This document shows positions 18,541 to 27,269 of a DNA stretch of 32,655 nucleotides, piece after piece. Origin of the DNA: Oscillospiraceae bacterium (GTDB taxonomy: Bacteria > Bacillota > Clostridia > Oscillospirales > Oscillospiraceae); contig JAISJJ010000147.1 in assembly GCA_031261585.1 (NCBI GenBank), positions 1-32,655 on the forward strand, in the 5' to 3' direction. The notes under the pieces were generated by a model. That model did no database searches. It was given only the letters and a program-made list of their open reading frames with translations, and had not been told where the DNA came from. Positions within the stretch are counted from its first letter, which is position 1. Every line of letters begins with the position of its first letter. A program made the position numbers and the translations under genes.

Positions 18541-18572
18541 GAAGCGCGGACGGTTTCACCCGTCCGCGCTTC
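18541..18572 (+). terminator. Intrinsic terminator between the small peptide gene and valS
   Basis: A perfect 13-bp stem (18541-18553 with 18560-18572) and 6-nt loop are followed by GTTTTG. It lies in the convergent space between plus-strand genes and minus-strand valS, so it may stop transcription from both sides. Confidence 0.8.
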
Positions 18573-18618
18573 GTTTTGAGTTATCGCAGTAGAACGAGTT
18601 TTTCACCCGAGAACCGTT

Positions 18619-21231
18619 CTACAAATTTCGCAAGCTCTGTTCAAGATTCGCCAACAGTGCCTGTGCTTTTACGAGCTTGTCGCGCTCGACCTGAACTACG
18701 CGGTCGGGGGCTTTCGCGGTGAACTCGGTGTTTGCGAGTTTGCCCTCGGTGGACGCTATCTCTTTTTTCGTTTTCTCGATGTCGCGCCCGATACGCGCGC
18801 GCTCCGCGTCGAGGTCGACGAGTTGAGCGAGCGGCATGTACAGCGTTGCGGCGTCCGTCACGACCGCGACAAGTCCGTCCACCGACGACGGCGCGGCGGA
18901 CAGCACCGTGACGTCCTCGGCGTACGCGAGTTTGCGCAACAGGTCGCGGCTGTCCGTGAACACGTCCGTTTTTGCGGTCACAACCGTGAGAATCGGACGT
19001 TTGGACGGCGGCACGTTCATCTCCGCGCGTCTTGCGCGAACCGCGCGAATCGCGTCGATCACGAGCGTGAATGCGTCCGCGTCGGCGGCGAAGTCGAGTT
19101 TTGCGTCGTACTCGGGGTAGCGCGAGACCATGATCGCGCCGTCCGCGTTCGGCAGTGACTGCCAAATTTTTTCCGTGATGAACGGCATGAACGGGTGCAG
19201 GAGTTTAAGAGTTTCGGACAAGACATATAAAAGCACGCGCTGTGCGTTGGCGTTTGCCGTCGCGTCGTCTCCGTTCAGGCGCGGCTTTGTAAGCTCGATA
19301 TACCAGTCGCAGAAGTCGTCCCACAGGAAGTCGTACAGTTTAGTCGCCGCGACACCGAGTTCATAGCGTTCCAGGTTGTCCGTGACCTCGCGTATCGCCG
19401 CGTTCAGGCGCGTGAGAATCCACTTATCTTCAAGTTCGAGCGCGTCGGGCAGTGTCGCGTCCGTCACCGTGAGGTTCATCAGCACGAACCGCGACGCGTT
19501 CCAAATCTTGTTCGCGAAGTTGCGCATCGACTCGCAACGCTCGATGTAGAACCGCATGTCGTTGCCGGGCGACACGCCAGAGATCATGTTCATGCGCAAC
19601 GCGTCCGCGCCGTACTTGTCGATTATGACTTGGGGATCGATGCCGTTTCCGAGCGATTTGGACATCTTGCGCCCCTGATCGTCGCGCACGATGCCGTGGA
19701 TATACGCGGTGCGGAACGGCACGTCGTCCATGTGTTCCAGCCCCGAGAAGATCATGCGAGCGACCCAGAAAAAGATGATCTCATACCCCGGCGTGACGAC
19801 GGTCGTCGGATACCAGAAGTCGAGTTCGGGCGTTTTATCGGGCCAGCCGAACACCGAGAACGGCCACAGCGCGCTCGAAAACCACGTGTCCAACACGTCG
19901 GGGTCACGCTCGATTTTCGCGCTGCCGCAATGCGCGCACTCCGTCGGATCCGTGCGCGAGACGGTGATTTCGCCGCAGTCGGCGCAGTACCACGCGGGTA
20001 TTTGATGCCCCCACCAGAGCTGGCGCGAGATGCACCAATCGCGCACGTTGTCCATCCAGTTTAGGTACGTTTTCGCGAACCGTTCAGGCACGAATTTCAT
20101 GCGCCCGTCCTTTACGACCTCAATCGCGGGAGCGGCGAGCGGTTCCATCTTCACGAACCATTGCGGCGACGTGATCGGTTCGACCGTCGTACCGCAACGG
20201 TAGCATTTGCCGACATTGTGCGCGTGTTCCTCGACCTTGACGAGCAGTCCGAGCGATTCGAGATCGGCGACGATCTCGCGCCGCGCGTCGTATCGGTCAA
20301 GACCGTTGTACTTGCCGCCGTTTATGACCTTCGCGTCGTTGTCGAGCACGAGAATCTGCTCCAAACCGTGCCGCTGTCCGACCTCGAAGTCGTTCGGGTC
20401 GTGGCACGGCGTCATTTTGACGCAGCCCGTGCCGAAGTCTCGGTCGACGTACTCGTCCGCGATGATCGGAATCTCGCGGTTCATGAGCGGCAGAATCACG
20501 GTCTTGCCGACGAGGTGCGCGTACCGCTCGTCGTCAGGGTGAACGGCGACACCCGTGTCGCCGAGCATAGTCTCAGGGCGCGTCGTCGCGACGATTAAGA
20601 ACTCGTCCGAGTCCTTGATCTGATACTTGATGTGCCAGAAGTGACCCGCCTGTTCCTCGTGTTCAACCTCGGTGTCGCTCAGCGCGGTGACGCAGTGCGG
20701 ACACCAGTTGATGATGCGCGAGCCCTTGTAAATCAAGCCCTTTTCGTACAGCGCGACGAACACCTCGCGCACGGCGCGCGAACAACCCTCGTCCATCGTG
20801 AACCGCTCGCGATCCCAGTCACACGACGATCCGAGCAGTTTGAGCTGCTCGATGATGCGCCCGCCGTACTTCTCTTTCCACTCCCACACGCGCTCCAAAA
20901 ACTTCTCGCGCCCGAGGTCGTACCGCGTCAGCCCCTCTTTGCGCAGTTCCTCCTCGACCTTGATCTGCGTCGCGATACCCGCGTGGTCGGTGCCGGGAAC
21001 CCACACGGCGGCGTAGCCCTGCATACGCTTCATGCGCGTCAGAATGTCCTGCACGGTGTTGTCGAACGCGTGACCGAGGTGCAGTTGCCCCGTGACGTTC
21101 GGCGGCGGGATAACGATGGAAAACGGGCGTTTTTGCGTGTCCGCAACGCCCTTGAAGTACCCGCCGTCAAGCCAGTATTTGTATATCTCAGGCTCGGCAG
21201 CGCGCGGGTCGTATACCTTTTCGAGTTCCAT
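18619..21231 (-). CDS. valS: Valyl-tRNA synthetase
   Basis: 870 residues, normal length. Class I signatures: PPPNVTGQLHLGH (HIGH type) near residue 43 and GRKMSKSLGNGIDP (KMSKS) in the catalytic core. The editing domain insert includes TTRPETMLGDT. Cysteine pairs such as CADCG and CAHCG suggest a zinc ribbon. The C-terminal coiled-coil arm typical of ValRS (IEKTKKEIASTEGKLANTEF) is present. It charges tRNA-Val and clears mischarged threonine. ATG at 21231 follows GGAGGG. No T-box leader is recognisable in the 156 bp upstream, where repeats occur instead. Confidence 0.97.
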   Translation of the reverse strand: MELEKVYDPRAAEPEIYKYWLDGGYFKGVADTQKRPFSIVIPPPNVTGQLHLGHAFDNTVQDILTRMKRMQGYAAVWVPGTDHAGIATQIKVEEELRKEGLTRYDLGREKFLERVWEWKEKYGGRIIEQLKLLGSSCDWDRERFTMDEGCSRAVREVFVALYEKGLIYKGSRIINWCPHCVTALSDTEVEHEEQAGHFWHIKYQIKDSDEFLIVATTRPETMLGDTGVAVHPDDERYAHLVGKTVILPLMNREIPIIADEYVDRDFGTGCVKMTPCHDPNDFEVGQRHGLEQILVLDNDAKVINGGKYNGLDRYDARREIVADLESLGLLVKVEEHAHNVGKCYRCGTTVEPITSPQWFVKMEPLAAPAIEVVKDGRMKFVPERFAKTYLNWMDNVRDWCISRQLWWGHQIPAWYCADCGEITVSRTDPTECAHCGSAKIERDPDVLDTWFSSALWPFSVFGWPDKTPELDFWYPTTVVTPGYEIIFFWVARMIFSGLEHMDDVPFRTAYIHGIVRDDQGRKMSKSLGNGIDPQVIIDKYGADALRMNMISGVSPGNDMRFYIERCESMRNFANKIWNASRFVLMNLTVTDATLPDALELEDKWILTRLNAAIREVTDNLERYELGVAATKLYDFLWDDFCDWYIELTKPRLNGDDATANANAQRVLLYVLSETLKLLHPFMPFITEKIWQSLPNADGAIMVSRYPEYDAKLDFAADADAFTLVIDAIRAVRARRAEMNVPPSKRPILTVVTAKTDVFTDSRDLLRKLAYAEDVTVLSAAPSSVDGLVAVVTDAATLYMPLAQLVDLDAERARIGRDIEKTKKEIASTEGKLANTEFTAKAPDRVVQVERDKLVKAQALLANLEQSLRNL

Positions 21232-21261
21232 AATATCCCTCCAAAACGGACTGTGGTATTT

Positions 21262-21287
21262 GTAGGGGCGGGGTTTACCCGCCCTTT
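21262..21287 (+). repeat. GTAGGGG-family hairpin upstream of valS
   Basis: A single copy with core GGGCGGGG/CCCGCCC, close to the copy at 32560-32586. It lies in the valS leader, followed at 21301-21325 by text related to the rnhA-downstream palindrome. Confidence 0.8.
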
Positions 21288-21363
21288 TATAGTGATTAGA
21301 TGTTAGAGGTCAGAGGTTAGAACGGTGTTTCGGTGCTGACGAAGCCCGCAACTCTCGTCCTAA

Positions 21364-21391
21364 CTGTCAACTGTCAACTGTCAATTGTCAA
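21364..21391 (-). repeat. Four heptads at the hflX stop codon
   Basis: Read on the minus strand: TTGACAA, TTGACAG, TTGACAG, TTGACAG. The first heptad contains the hflX TGA (plus 21388-21390). Sense orientation to hflX. Confidence 0.9.
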
Positions 21392-22662
21392 CTGACAACA
21401 TATTCCTTATACTTCCCGCGCGATACCGCGTCCAGTACGCAGTCTACGTACACGCCGTCCTCCTCGTACCGCGAGGTTTGCGCGAGTTTTGACGCGTACA
21501 GCTCCTCTACGAGACCCGCGCGGTCGTACGGTATGCGGAGTGTCGCGCGGACGCTGGATTCTTCGAGGATTTTTCCGAGCAGTTGCAGCAGTTTGTCGAT
21601 GCCCTCCCCCGTTTTCGCGGATATCTCGACGGCGCGGTCGTGGCGCGGCAGATTCTCCGACGGGTTGAGGTCAATTTTGTTGAAAATCTCGATGCGCGGC
21701 GTCTCCGAGCACTCCAATTGCTCGATAAGCTCGTCCGTCACCGCCGCCTGTTCGCGCCACAAGGGGTTCGAGCTGTCGATGACGTGCAGTATCACGTCGG
21801 CGTACCGCAGTTCTTCGAGTGTCGCGCGGAACGCGTCCACGAGGTGGTGCGGCAGTTTGCGAATGAAGCCCACGGTGTCGCTGAGCAGCGCGTCCATCGA
21901 GTCCGTGACCGCGATGCGGCGCGTCGTCGTATCGAGCGTGTCAAACAGTCTGTCCCGCGCGGGAATACCCGCACCCGACAACAGATTCAGCAGCGTCGAT
22001 TTGCCTGAGTTCGTGTACCCGACGAGCGCGAGGACGGGGACGTTGTTGCGCTCCCGTGCGCGGCGTTGCGTGGCGCGTGTGCGCCGCACCTCGTCGAGTT
22101 CTTCTTCAAGCTTTGTGATTTTTCGGCGAATGTGGCGGCGGTCGGTTTCGAGTTGCGTCTCACCGGGTCCGCGCGTGCCGATCGGCGCGGACGTTCCCGC
22201 CTGCCGCCCGAGATGCGTCCACATGCGCGTCAGGCGCGGCAATAAATACTTGTACTGCGCGAGTTCTACTTGAAGTCGCCCCTCGCGCGTGTTGGCGCGC
22301 GTCGCGAAGATGTCGAGTATCAGCCCCGCGCGGTCGAGTACGCGCACACCGATCTCGTCCTCGAGCGCGCGCGCCTGTGACGGCGACAGCTCGTTGTCAA
22401 ACACGACGAGGTCTGCGGACTCGTTCTCGCACAGTTCTTTGATCTCCTGCGCCTTGCCCGTGCCGATAAACGTGCGCGGGTCGGGCGAATTGCGGTTTTG
22501 CAGGACGCGCGCGACGGAGGTGCCGCCCGCGGTTTCGAGTAACGCTTCAAGCTCGTCGAGCGTCTCGTCGGTACTGCGCTCATTTTGCGGCAGTACGTCG
22601 GAGTTCAGCCCCACGAGTATCGCGATGTCCTGTTTGTTCGCGGTAATAGGTGTTTCTGTCAA
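21388..22662 (-). CDS. hflX: Ribosome-associated GTPase HflX
   Basis: 424 residues. The N-domain has NRNSPDPRTFIGTGKAQEI and VVFDNELSPSQARALE, both HflX hallmarks, then GPGETQLETDRR and a helical linker. The G domain has G1 GYTNSGKST, G3 DTVGFIRKLP and NKIDL. HflX splits stalled or stress-inactivated 70S ribosomes using GTP. The start is TTG at 22662: AAGGA lies 6 nt upstream and in-frame stops exclude anything longer. The stop and the last residues VVS fall in the heptad repeat. It is 19 bp downstream of the flavin reductase gene and likely shares its transcript. Confidence 0.94.
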   Translation of the reverse strand: MTETPITANKQDIAILVGLNSDVLPQNERSTDETLDELEALLETAGGTSVARVLQNRNSPDPRTFIGTGKAQEIKELCENESADLVVFDNELSPSQARALEDEIGVRVLDRAGLILDIFATRANTREGRLQVELAQYKYLLPRLTRMWTHLGRQAGTSAPIGTRGPGETQLETDRRHIRRKITKLEEELDEVRRTRATQRRARERNNVPVLALVGYTNSGKSTLLNLLSGAGIPARDRLFDTLDTTTRRIAVTDSMDALLSDTVGFIRKLPHHLVDAFRATLEELRYADVILHVIDSSNPLWREQAAVTDELIEQLECSETPRIEIFNKIDLNPSENLPRHDRAVEISAKTGEGIDKLLQLLGKILEESSVRATLRIPYDRAGLVEELYASKLAQTSRYEEDGVYVDCVLDAVSRGKYKEYVVS

Positions 22663-22681
22663 TAGTTATCCTTAATGAATA

Positions 22682-23194
22682 TCATTCAATGTCGATCAGC
22701 ACGCGCACAATCTCGCCGACGTACATGCGGTGGTAGTCGTGCGTCGGGTAGATTGCGCCGTCGATGTCGGGTACGCGGAAATTTTCGGGTTTGAACGGCT
22801 CGTCGTACAGTTTACGGCACACGATGACGAGTTTCGCCTCGCGGAAGTACACCGCGCCCTCGGGCGTCGGCTGCGCCTTGAAATTCGTGAGTTCCACCTT
22901 GTCCACGTCGCGACCGCTCGTGCCGCCGCACACGACGAGTTGCGGACGGTATTCCTCCGCGTAAAAACTCAGCGTGTAGTACTCGTTTTGCTCCATGAAC
23001 TCGTGCGTGTACCGCTGCGGGCGCACAAAACACATCGCCGTGTTGCGCCCCCAGAGTACGCCGAGCGCGCCCCACGACGCGGTCATGGTGTTGAAACTGT
23101 CGGGCGTCCCTGCGGTGATGAGCATCCATTCGCGCCCCACCATGTCGAACACGTTGCCGGGGATCGCCTCGGGCTTTATCTCGATGAACGCCAT
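22682..23194 (-). CDS. Flavin reductase-like (FMN-binding split barrel) protein
   Basis: 170 residues of the flavin-reductase-like family: MLITAGTPDSFNTMTASWGALG near residue 25 is the typical flavin-phosphate binding stretch, followed by VRPQRYTHEFMEQNEYYTLSF. Such proteins use NAD(P)H-reduced or bound FMN; the electron partner is unknown here. The ATG has GGAGG at good spacing. It sits between rpmE and hflX, reading the same way. A 9-bp stem (23226-23234 with 23242-23250) lies between it and rpmE but has no T run. Confidence 0.85.
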   Translation of the reverse strand: MAFIEIKPEAIPGNVFDMVGREWMLITAGTPDSFNTMTASWGALGVLWGRNTAMCFVRPQRYTHEFMEQNEYYTLSFYAEEYRPQLVVCGGTSGRDVDKVELTNFKAQPTPEGAVYFREAKLVIVCRKLYDEPFKPENFRVPDIDGAIYPTHDYHRMYVGEIVRVLIDIE

Positions 23195-23267
23195 GATACG
23201 CCTCCGATTTGCCGTATATGCGCCGCGCGCCCGTAGTCGACACGGGCGCGTAATGCGTTGCGAATAC

Positions 23268-23474
23268 TTATTTCTGGACGATGCCGAACTTTCTGTTGAA
23301 CTTATCGACGCGACCTGAGGTGTCGACGAGTTTCTGCTTGCCTGTGAAGAACGGGTGGCACTTTGAGCAGATTTCGACTTTTACGTCTTTCTTCGTGCTG
23401 CCCGTCTCGATGATCTCGCCGCACGCGCAACGGATCGTCGTCTGCTCGTAGTTGGGGTGAATACCCTCTTTCAT
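23268..23474 (-). CDS. rpmE: 50S ribosomal protein L31, zinc-type
   Basis: 68 residues, typical length. [14 protein letters not shown], CxC at 16-18 and CxxC at 36-39, with [20 protein letters not shown], define the zinc-binding (C+) form of L31. The true start is ATG 23474; longer in-frame starts run into the promoter region. AGGCAGG lies upstream. A strong promoter is at 23537-23565. L31 bridges the ribosomal subunits and can serve as a zinc store. Confidence 0.97.
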   Translation of the reverse strand: MKEGIHPNYEQTTIRCACGEIIETGSTKKDVKVEICSKCHPFFTGKQKLVDTSGRVDKFNRKFGIVQK

Positions 23475-23536
23475 GGATGTGTACCTGCCTGTCATTAACG
23501 CTAAACGCCGCGGATGTTGCCGCAATGTTGCAGAAC

Positions 23537-23565
23537 AGTATAGCACACCTAAACAAAAAATGCAA
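23537..23565 (-). promoter_or_regulatory. Promoter of rpmE
   Basis: On the minus strand, TTGCAT (plus 23560-23565), 17 bp and TATACT (plus 23537-23542) preceded by TG form an extended -10 sigma-A promoter about 63 bp before the ATG. Confidence 0.75.
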
Positions 23566-23668
23566 TAGCTAATTTTGAGTTTTATCTGATTCTCTCGCGC
23601 CAACGCCCTCATTGGGGCTGCCTTGACCCGCCCACTGTCCCACGGCTACCGCATTTGCTTTAACCATC

Positions 23669-23791
23669 GTCATTGCGAGCCGCGCGAAGCAATCCAGAAC
23701 CCCGTTCCGCGTCCAATCCCTTGCAAAACGCGAAAAGCGGACGAGGGTTACGTGGATTGCCGCGCCATTTTGCGAAATGGCTCGCAATGAC
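23669..23791. repeat. MITE-like element with GTCATTGCGAG terminal inverted repeats, copy 2
   Basis: 123 bp with the same ends as 2311-2425. The right arm carries an extra hairpin (CCATTTTGCGAAATGG). Both copies share an internal GGACGAGG-TTACG phrase also seen beside the CGCA-loop elements. Confidence 0.8.
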
Positions 23792-23807
23792 GAGGGGAAG
23801 GTGCGGC

Positions 23808-23831
23808 GGGTCGGTCAAGACCGACCCCTAC
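23808..23831 (-). repeat. GTAGGGG-family hairpin with a divergent core
   Basis: GGGTCGGTC-AA-GACCGACCC (9-bp perfect stem) is followed by CTAC. The core differs from other copies, yet both strands of the stem changed together. Confidence 0.75.
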
Positions 23832-23871
23832 GTAGGTGCGGCGTTTCTCCCGTCGGCTTTCTGTCGACCTG

Positions 23872-24450
23872 TCAACTCTTAATAATAATCACCGTCGCGG
23901 CGCATATCAGCAGGCTCGGGTTGTGCGGCGGTTGAAGCACCGCCCACACGCCGAGCAGCGCGAGCGACACCGCCACGGCGCAGCGCAGCGCGAACGTCAC
24001 GCGCGCCGCGACGTCCAGCCCCCACACATACGCGCATATCTTGTACACCGCCCGGCCCCCGTCGAGCGGGAAGCACGGGAGCAGGTTGAACACGCACAGC
24101 GCGCCCGATACGCCCGCGAGTTGGTACAGCGGCGCGCACCCTGTGAGCCTGCCGAGCAGCGCGGCGGCGACGGCGAGTACCGCGCTCATCAGCGGACCCG
24201 CGAGTGCCGTGAAAATCTCGCCGCCGTAGCTCATGTTGCCGCCGTACTGGATCGAGCAGCCGATCAGGTCGAGTTTGAACCGTTTCAGCTCGCCGCGCGA
24301 CACGCGCAGGGCGGCGTAATGCCCGATCTCGTGGAACGCCGCCGCGACGACCGTGACGACCAGCAGTTGCCACGCGTCGAGCAGGATCATGGCGGCGGGC
24401 ATCAGAATCGCGGTGGGCGACGGGTCGATTTTTGCGATGATACGACTCAT
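23872..24450 (-). CDS. M50 family membrane metalloprotease (SpoIVFB-like)
   Basis: 192 residues with about five hydrophobic segments. The zinc motif HExxH is His40-Glu-Ile-Gly-His44, and the second motif NLLPCFPLDGGR supplies Asp130, as in site-2 proteases. In Bacillus SpoIVFB cleaves pro-sigma-K in the membrane around the forespore; whether this one does is inference. A small membrane protein gene ends 9 bp upstream, mirroring the spoIVFA-spoIVFB pair. The C-terminus IIIKS and the TGA stop run into a TTGACAG heptad. Confidence 0.85.
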   Translation of the reverse strand: MSRIIAKIDPSPTAILMPAAMILLDAWQLLVVTVVAAAFHEIGHYAALRVSRGELKRFKLDLIGCSIQYGGNMSYGGEIFTALAGPLMSAVLAVAAALLGRLTGCAPLYQLAGVSGALCVFNLLPCFPLDGGRAVYKICAYVWGLDVAARVTFALRCAVAVSLALLGVWAVLQPPHNPSLLICAATVIIIKS

Positions 24451-24459
24451 GCGCGCCGC

Positions 24460-24915
24460 CTAAACGCCCGTCGGCAGTCCGAACCCGCTCCACGCGTCGG
24501 GCGAGATCATGCGCCACGCCGCCACAGCGTCCGTGAACTCGGCGGCGGCATCGGACACGGGGTCGTCGCCGTGGTTCGCCGTGTTTTCGTTGAACGCGGG
24601 GACACTCGGGGTCGGTCGCGCCGTGTTTGCGTCCTCGGCGGGCGATTTGGGGTTGAACGCCAGACCCCACGCCTCGGCGAACGCGACGGAGAACTTCTTC
24701 TCGCCCGACAACCCCTCGCCGATAGCCGCGAACGCCGCGCGGTAGTTCGTCACGCCGTCGACGCGGTCGCCCAGTGCCTTGGAAAACGTCGGAAACGCGA
24801 TGCGCGTGAACACGGCGAGCAGGAAAACCCCGCAGAGGAACACAAGCAGCGACGCGCCGTGTCTCGGCTTTTGCGCCGTTCGACCGCGCCGTCTGCGCGA
24901 ACGGTGTACCGTCAT
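24460..24915 (-). CDS. Small single-span membrane protein paired with the M50 protease
   Basis: 151 residues. A strongly basic start (MTVHRSRRRRGR) precedes one membrane segment (about 23-45); the rest is an outside, low-complexity region rich in Ala, Asn, Pro and Asp. By position, 9 bp before the M50 gene, it resembles spoIVFA, whose product holds and inhibits SpoIVFB. SpoIVFA-like proteins usually end in an M23 peptidase-like domain; here the chain stops at SGFGLPTGV with no such domain, so it is shortened or different. The start has GAGGTGA. Homology is not demonstrated by sequence alone. Confidence 0.6.
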   Translation of the reverse strand: MTVHRSRRRRGRTAQKPRHGASLLVFLCGVFLLAVFTRIAFPTFSKALGDRVDGVTNYRAAFAAIGEGLSGEKKFSVAFAEAWGLAFNPKSPAEDANTARPTPSVPAFNENTANHGDDPVSDAAAEFTDAVAAWRMISPDAWSGFGLPTGV

Positions 24916-25238
24916 ATATCGTCACCTCGGAATTAAGTCTGTTGAAATATATGTGGTTTGTCCGCCCGAAATGACACGATCAGTTGACAATTGACAGTTA
25001 GGACGGGGGTTACGGGGAACAAACCCCCGCCGACTGCGGTCGGCACCCCCTTTCCGAAAGGGGGCGGGGTTGGACGGGGGTTGCGTATTTGTCTTGTTCT
25101 TGCACACATCTCACGGTTTGTGTAGGGGCGACCCTATGTGGTCGCCCTGTTGTGGTATGCAAAACCCCGACGGGCGACCAATGGTCGCCCCTACGTCGCA
25201 TCACCCACCGCACCTCACTCGCGTTCCGCAACAAAAAA

Positions 25239-25267
25239 CGAGGGTCACGGCAAAACCGCGACCCTCG
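25239..25267 (-). terminator. Terminator of the DUF885 lipoprotein gene
   Basis: Stem CGAGGGTC/GACCCTCG (25239-25246 with 25260-25267), with a small inner GG/CC pairing, is followed on the minus strand by TTTTTTG. The heptad array lies between the stop codon and this terminator. Confidence 0.85.
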
Positions 25268-25273
25268 TCCTAA

Positions 25274-25294
25274 TTGTCAACTGTCAACTGTCAA
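25274..25294 (-). repeat. Three heptads after the DUF885 stop codon
   Basis: On the minus strand TTGACAG, TTGACAG, TTGACAA start 6 bp beyond the TGA, in sense orientation, before the terminator. Confidence 0.9.
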
Positions 25295-25300
25295 CTGCCG

Positions 25301-27196
25301 TCATCCCAGCGCGTACAGTTCGCTCAGGTACTCCTCCATGATTATGAACGGCACGGAACCCGCGTTCAGGAAGTCCGTGTGGAATTGCAGATCGGAGATG
25401 TCGGAAAATTCGGCTCTCAGCGCGCGGATTTGCATCATACCCGCGATGTACTGCGCGTAGGTCATCGGCGCGTCGCGGAAGTAATCGTACCCGCCGAGTT
25501 CGTCGCCGTACAAGTCCATGCCGTATCGCGCGTACATCTGCCGAGTCCACCCCTCGTAACTCACGCCCATCTCGAGCCGCGCGGACAGATACAGATTGAA
25601 CTCGTTGTACAGCCGCAAAAATTCGCGCGCGTCTTCGTCGCCGCCGAGGTACTTGACGGCGTACAGTTCCGCATAAGTCGCCCAGCCCTCCGCGTTCGCG
25701 TCGTATTTGTAAATCATGCGGAGCGTGTTCACATGCTGCGCGCTGATACCCGCAAACTGTTGCAGATGACCGGGATATCCCTCGTGCGCCATCGTCGTGA
25801 AGAAGCCCGCGGCATCGTCCGCCAACGCCTTGTCGTTCACGATTATCGTGTTGCTCGCCGCGTTGTCTACCTGCGGCGAGAAGTACATCGCGGGTCGCGC
25901 CGCGTCCTCCTGCGACGGGTCGACGTGTTTTATCGTGAACGCCGTACCCGTGGGCAGCGCGGGGAAATCCGCCGCCGCGTGCTCGCGCAGGTACTCCACC
26001 GTCTCCTCGGCTGTCAGCTCAGGGAAACCGAGTTCCCAAAACGCGGTCAGCAGGCTCATGTTGTTCTGCACAATATCGTCGATCAGGTCGGCAATCGTAC
26101 TCGTTTCGTTCGCGTTCGGCGCGAACGCGCTGATCCCGTCGCGCACGGCGGCTATCGCCTCGTCGAGTTTTTCTATATAGTCCTCGGGCGACATGCTGAT
26201 GCCGAACGAGTTAAGTTCCAGTGCGGCGTACTCCGTTCCGCGCGGCAAACCCGCGAGTCCGATTTCGTTGACGCCCGTGCCGCGCAGTACCTCCACGCCG
26301 TCGATGAGCTTCTCGTACGCGGGTATCACGTAGTCGAGCACGGCGGTGCGGTTCAGGTCGATATACGCCTGACGCATACCCTCGGACAGGTCAAATTCGA
26401 GGTTTTCCATGTTGTCGGCGAACGCTGAGAGCATCGCGTTTGTCTCGGGCTGCACGATGAACGCCGTACATTCCGTGATCACCGTGTCGAGACTGCCGTC
26501 CGCCATGAACAAGCCGAGACGCGATTTCTCGTTCTCAAACGCGATGATCGAGTCGAAATAGTCGTCGATCGTGACGAGCAACGCGAAATAGTCCTTGATG
26601 TCCTGCTCAGACTGGAATTTGTACTCGCCGAGTATGAGCGGTATCTGGATATGGTCGCCGATTCCCGTCAGCAGCGGCTCCCGATAGTAGTACAGGTCGA
26701 GTGACTGTTGGAGCGACGCCCAGTCGTACAGCATCAGGTCGTAGACGAACTGCTCGTCGCGCGTCAGCTCGGCGCGGTTGTAGTTCGCGAGCAGCGCGCG
26801 CGTCATGTCGACCTCGTAGTTCAGTTCGTCGTCGGACGGGTACGCATAGCCCGAGCCCCACGTCACGTTGTACGCGGGGAACCCGTAATTCTGCGGATTT
26901 TTGAAGTAGAAATGGATATTGACCGTCGCGCCGAGCATCGACGTGACGAGATACGACTCCACGAAGTCCGCGAACGACGCGGATGGCGACGGCACCGTGT
27001 AATCCACGGGCGTCGGCGTGATGTCGGCGGGATTGGGCAACGTCGGCAGCGTCTCATTCGGCGCGAGCGGCGGTGTGGGCGACGCGCTCGTATCGGGCGT
27101 GGGGTCTGTGCCGCCGATTTCGACCTTACACGACGCTATGGAGAAAACAAGGATAACCGCAAGCAGCAATCCCAGCAGCCGTTTGTAATATTTCAT
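25301..27196 (-). CDS. DUF885 family lipoprotein, putative metallopeptidase
   Basis: 631 residues. The signal ends in a lipobox IASC with Cys23, followed by a Pro/Thr-rich linker (about 30-65). The long helical body ends in the DUF885 motif HEGYPGH (His471-His477), an HExxxH-type metal-binding element, with AEGWATYAEL downstream. Family members resemble M32/M3-like zinc peptidases; some act as dipeptidases or carboxypeptidases, so extracellular peptide breakdown is likely but not proven. ATG 27196 with AAAGGA is preferred over an upstream start because it gives a clean signal peptide. It has its own terminator and appears monocistronic. Confidence 0.85.
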   Translation of the reverse strand: MKYYKRLLGLLLAVILVFSIASCKVEIGGTDPTPDTSASPTPPLAPNETLPTLPNPADITPTPVDYTVPSPSASFADFVESYLVTSMLGATVNIHFYFKNPQNYGFPAYNVTWGSGYAYPSDDELNYEVDMTRALLANYNRAELTRDEQFVYDLMLYDWASLQQSLDLYYYREPLLTGIGDHIQIPLILGEYKFQSEQDIKDYFALLVTIDDYFDSIIAFENEKSRLGLFMADGSLDTVITECTAFIVQPETNAMLSAFADNMENLEFDLSEGMRQAYIDLNRTAVLDYVIPAYEKLIDGVEVLRGTGVNEIGLAGLPRGTEYAALELNSFGISMSPEDYIEKLDEAIAAVRDGISAFAPNANETSTIADLIDDIVQNNMSLLTAFWELGFPELTAEETVEYLREHAAADFPALPTGTAFTIKHVDPSQEDAARPAMYFSPQVDNAASNTIIVNDKALADDAAGFFTTMAHEGYPGHLQQFAGISAQHVNTLRMIYKYDANAEGWATYAELYAVKYLGGDEDAREFLRLYNEFNLYLSARLEMGVSYEGWTRQMYARYGMDLYGDELGGYDYFRDAPMTYAQYIAGMMQIRALRAEFSDISDLQFHTDFLNAGSVPFIIMEEYLSELYALG

Positions 27197-27269
27197 TTTA
27201 TATCCTTTTCGTGCGGGCAGACGCAAGCATCAACCCAATTTTTCCGCAGTCATTCAGAGCGCACCGAAA

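Larger units (their letters stand above)
23475..23871. other. 397-bp region between rpmE and the M50 protease gene
   Basis: Holds the rpmE leader and promoter, the MITE-like element at 23669-23791, a GTAGGGG-family hairpin (23808-23831) and a CTGTCAA heptad at 23869-23875 that contains the stop of the minus-strand M50 gene. No coding gene is supported. Confidence 0.75.
24916..25300. repeat. 385-bp repeat-filled gap with heptads, CGCA-loop element and inverted GTAGGGG pair
   Basis: Two heptads at 24984-24997 lead into an inverted composite element: GCCGAC-TGCG-GTCGGC at 25029-25044, then CCCCCTTT/AAAGGGGG. An inverted pair of GTAGGGG-family copies follows: 25122-25149, core GGGCGACC/GGTCGCCC with a long loop, and 25172-25194, same core with loop AAT. 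Then come the terminator at 25239-25267 and the heptads after the DUF885 gene at 25274-25294. No gene is supported. Confidence 0.85.

Noticed and set aside
21232..21387. T-box leader upstream of valS
   Set aside because: T-boxes often precede valS in Bacillota, but no T-box sequence, specifier hairpin or terminator/antiterminator pair was seen; the gap holds repeats only.
23226..23250. Terminator after rpmE
   Set aside because: A 9-bp stem exists but no T run follows on the minus strand, so it was mentioned only with the neighbouring gene.
24916..24980. Sigma-E promoter before the SpoIVFA-like gene
   Set aside because: A CATATATT sequence resembles a sigma-E -10 box, but no matching -35 lies at the proper distance.
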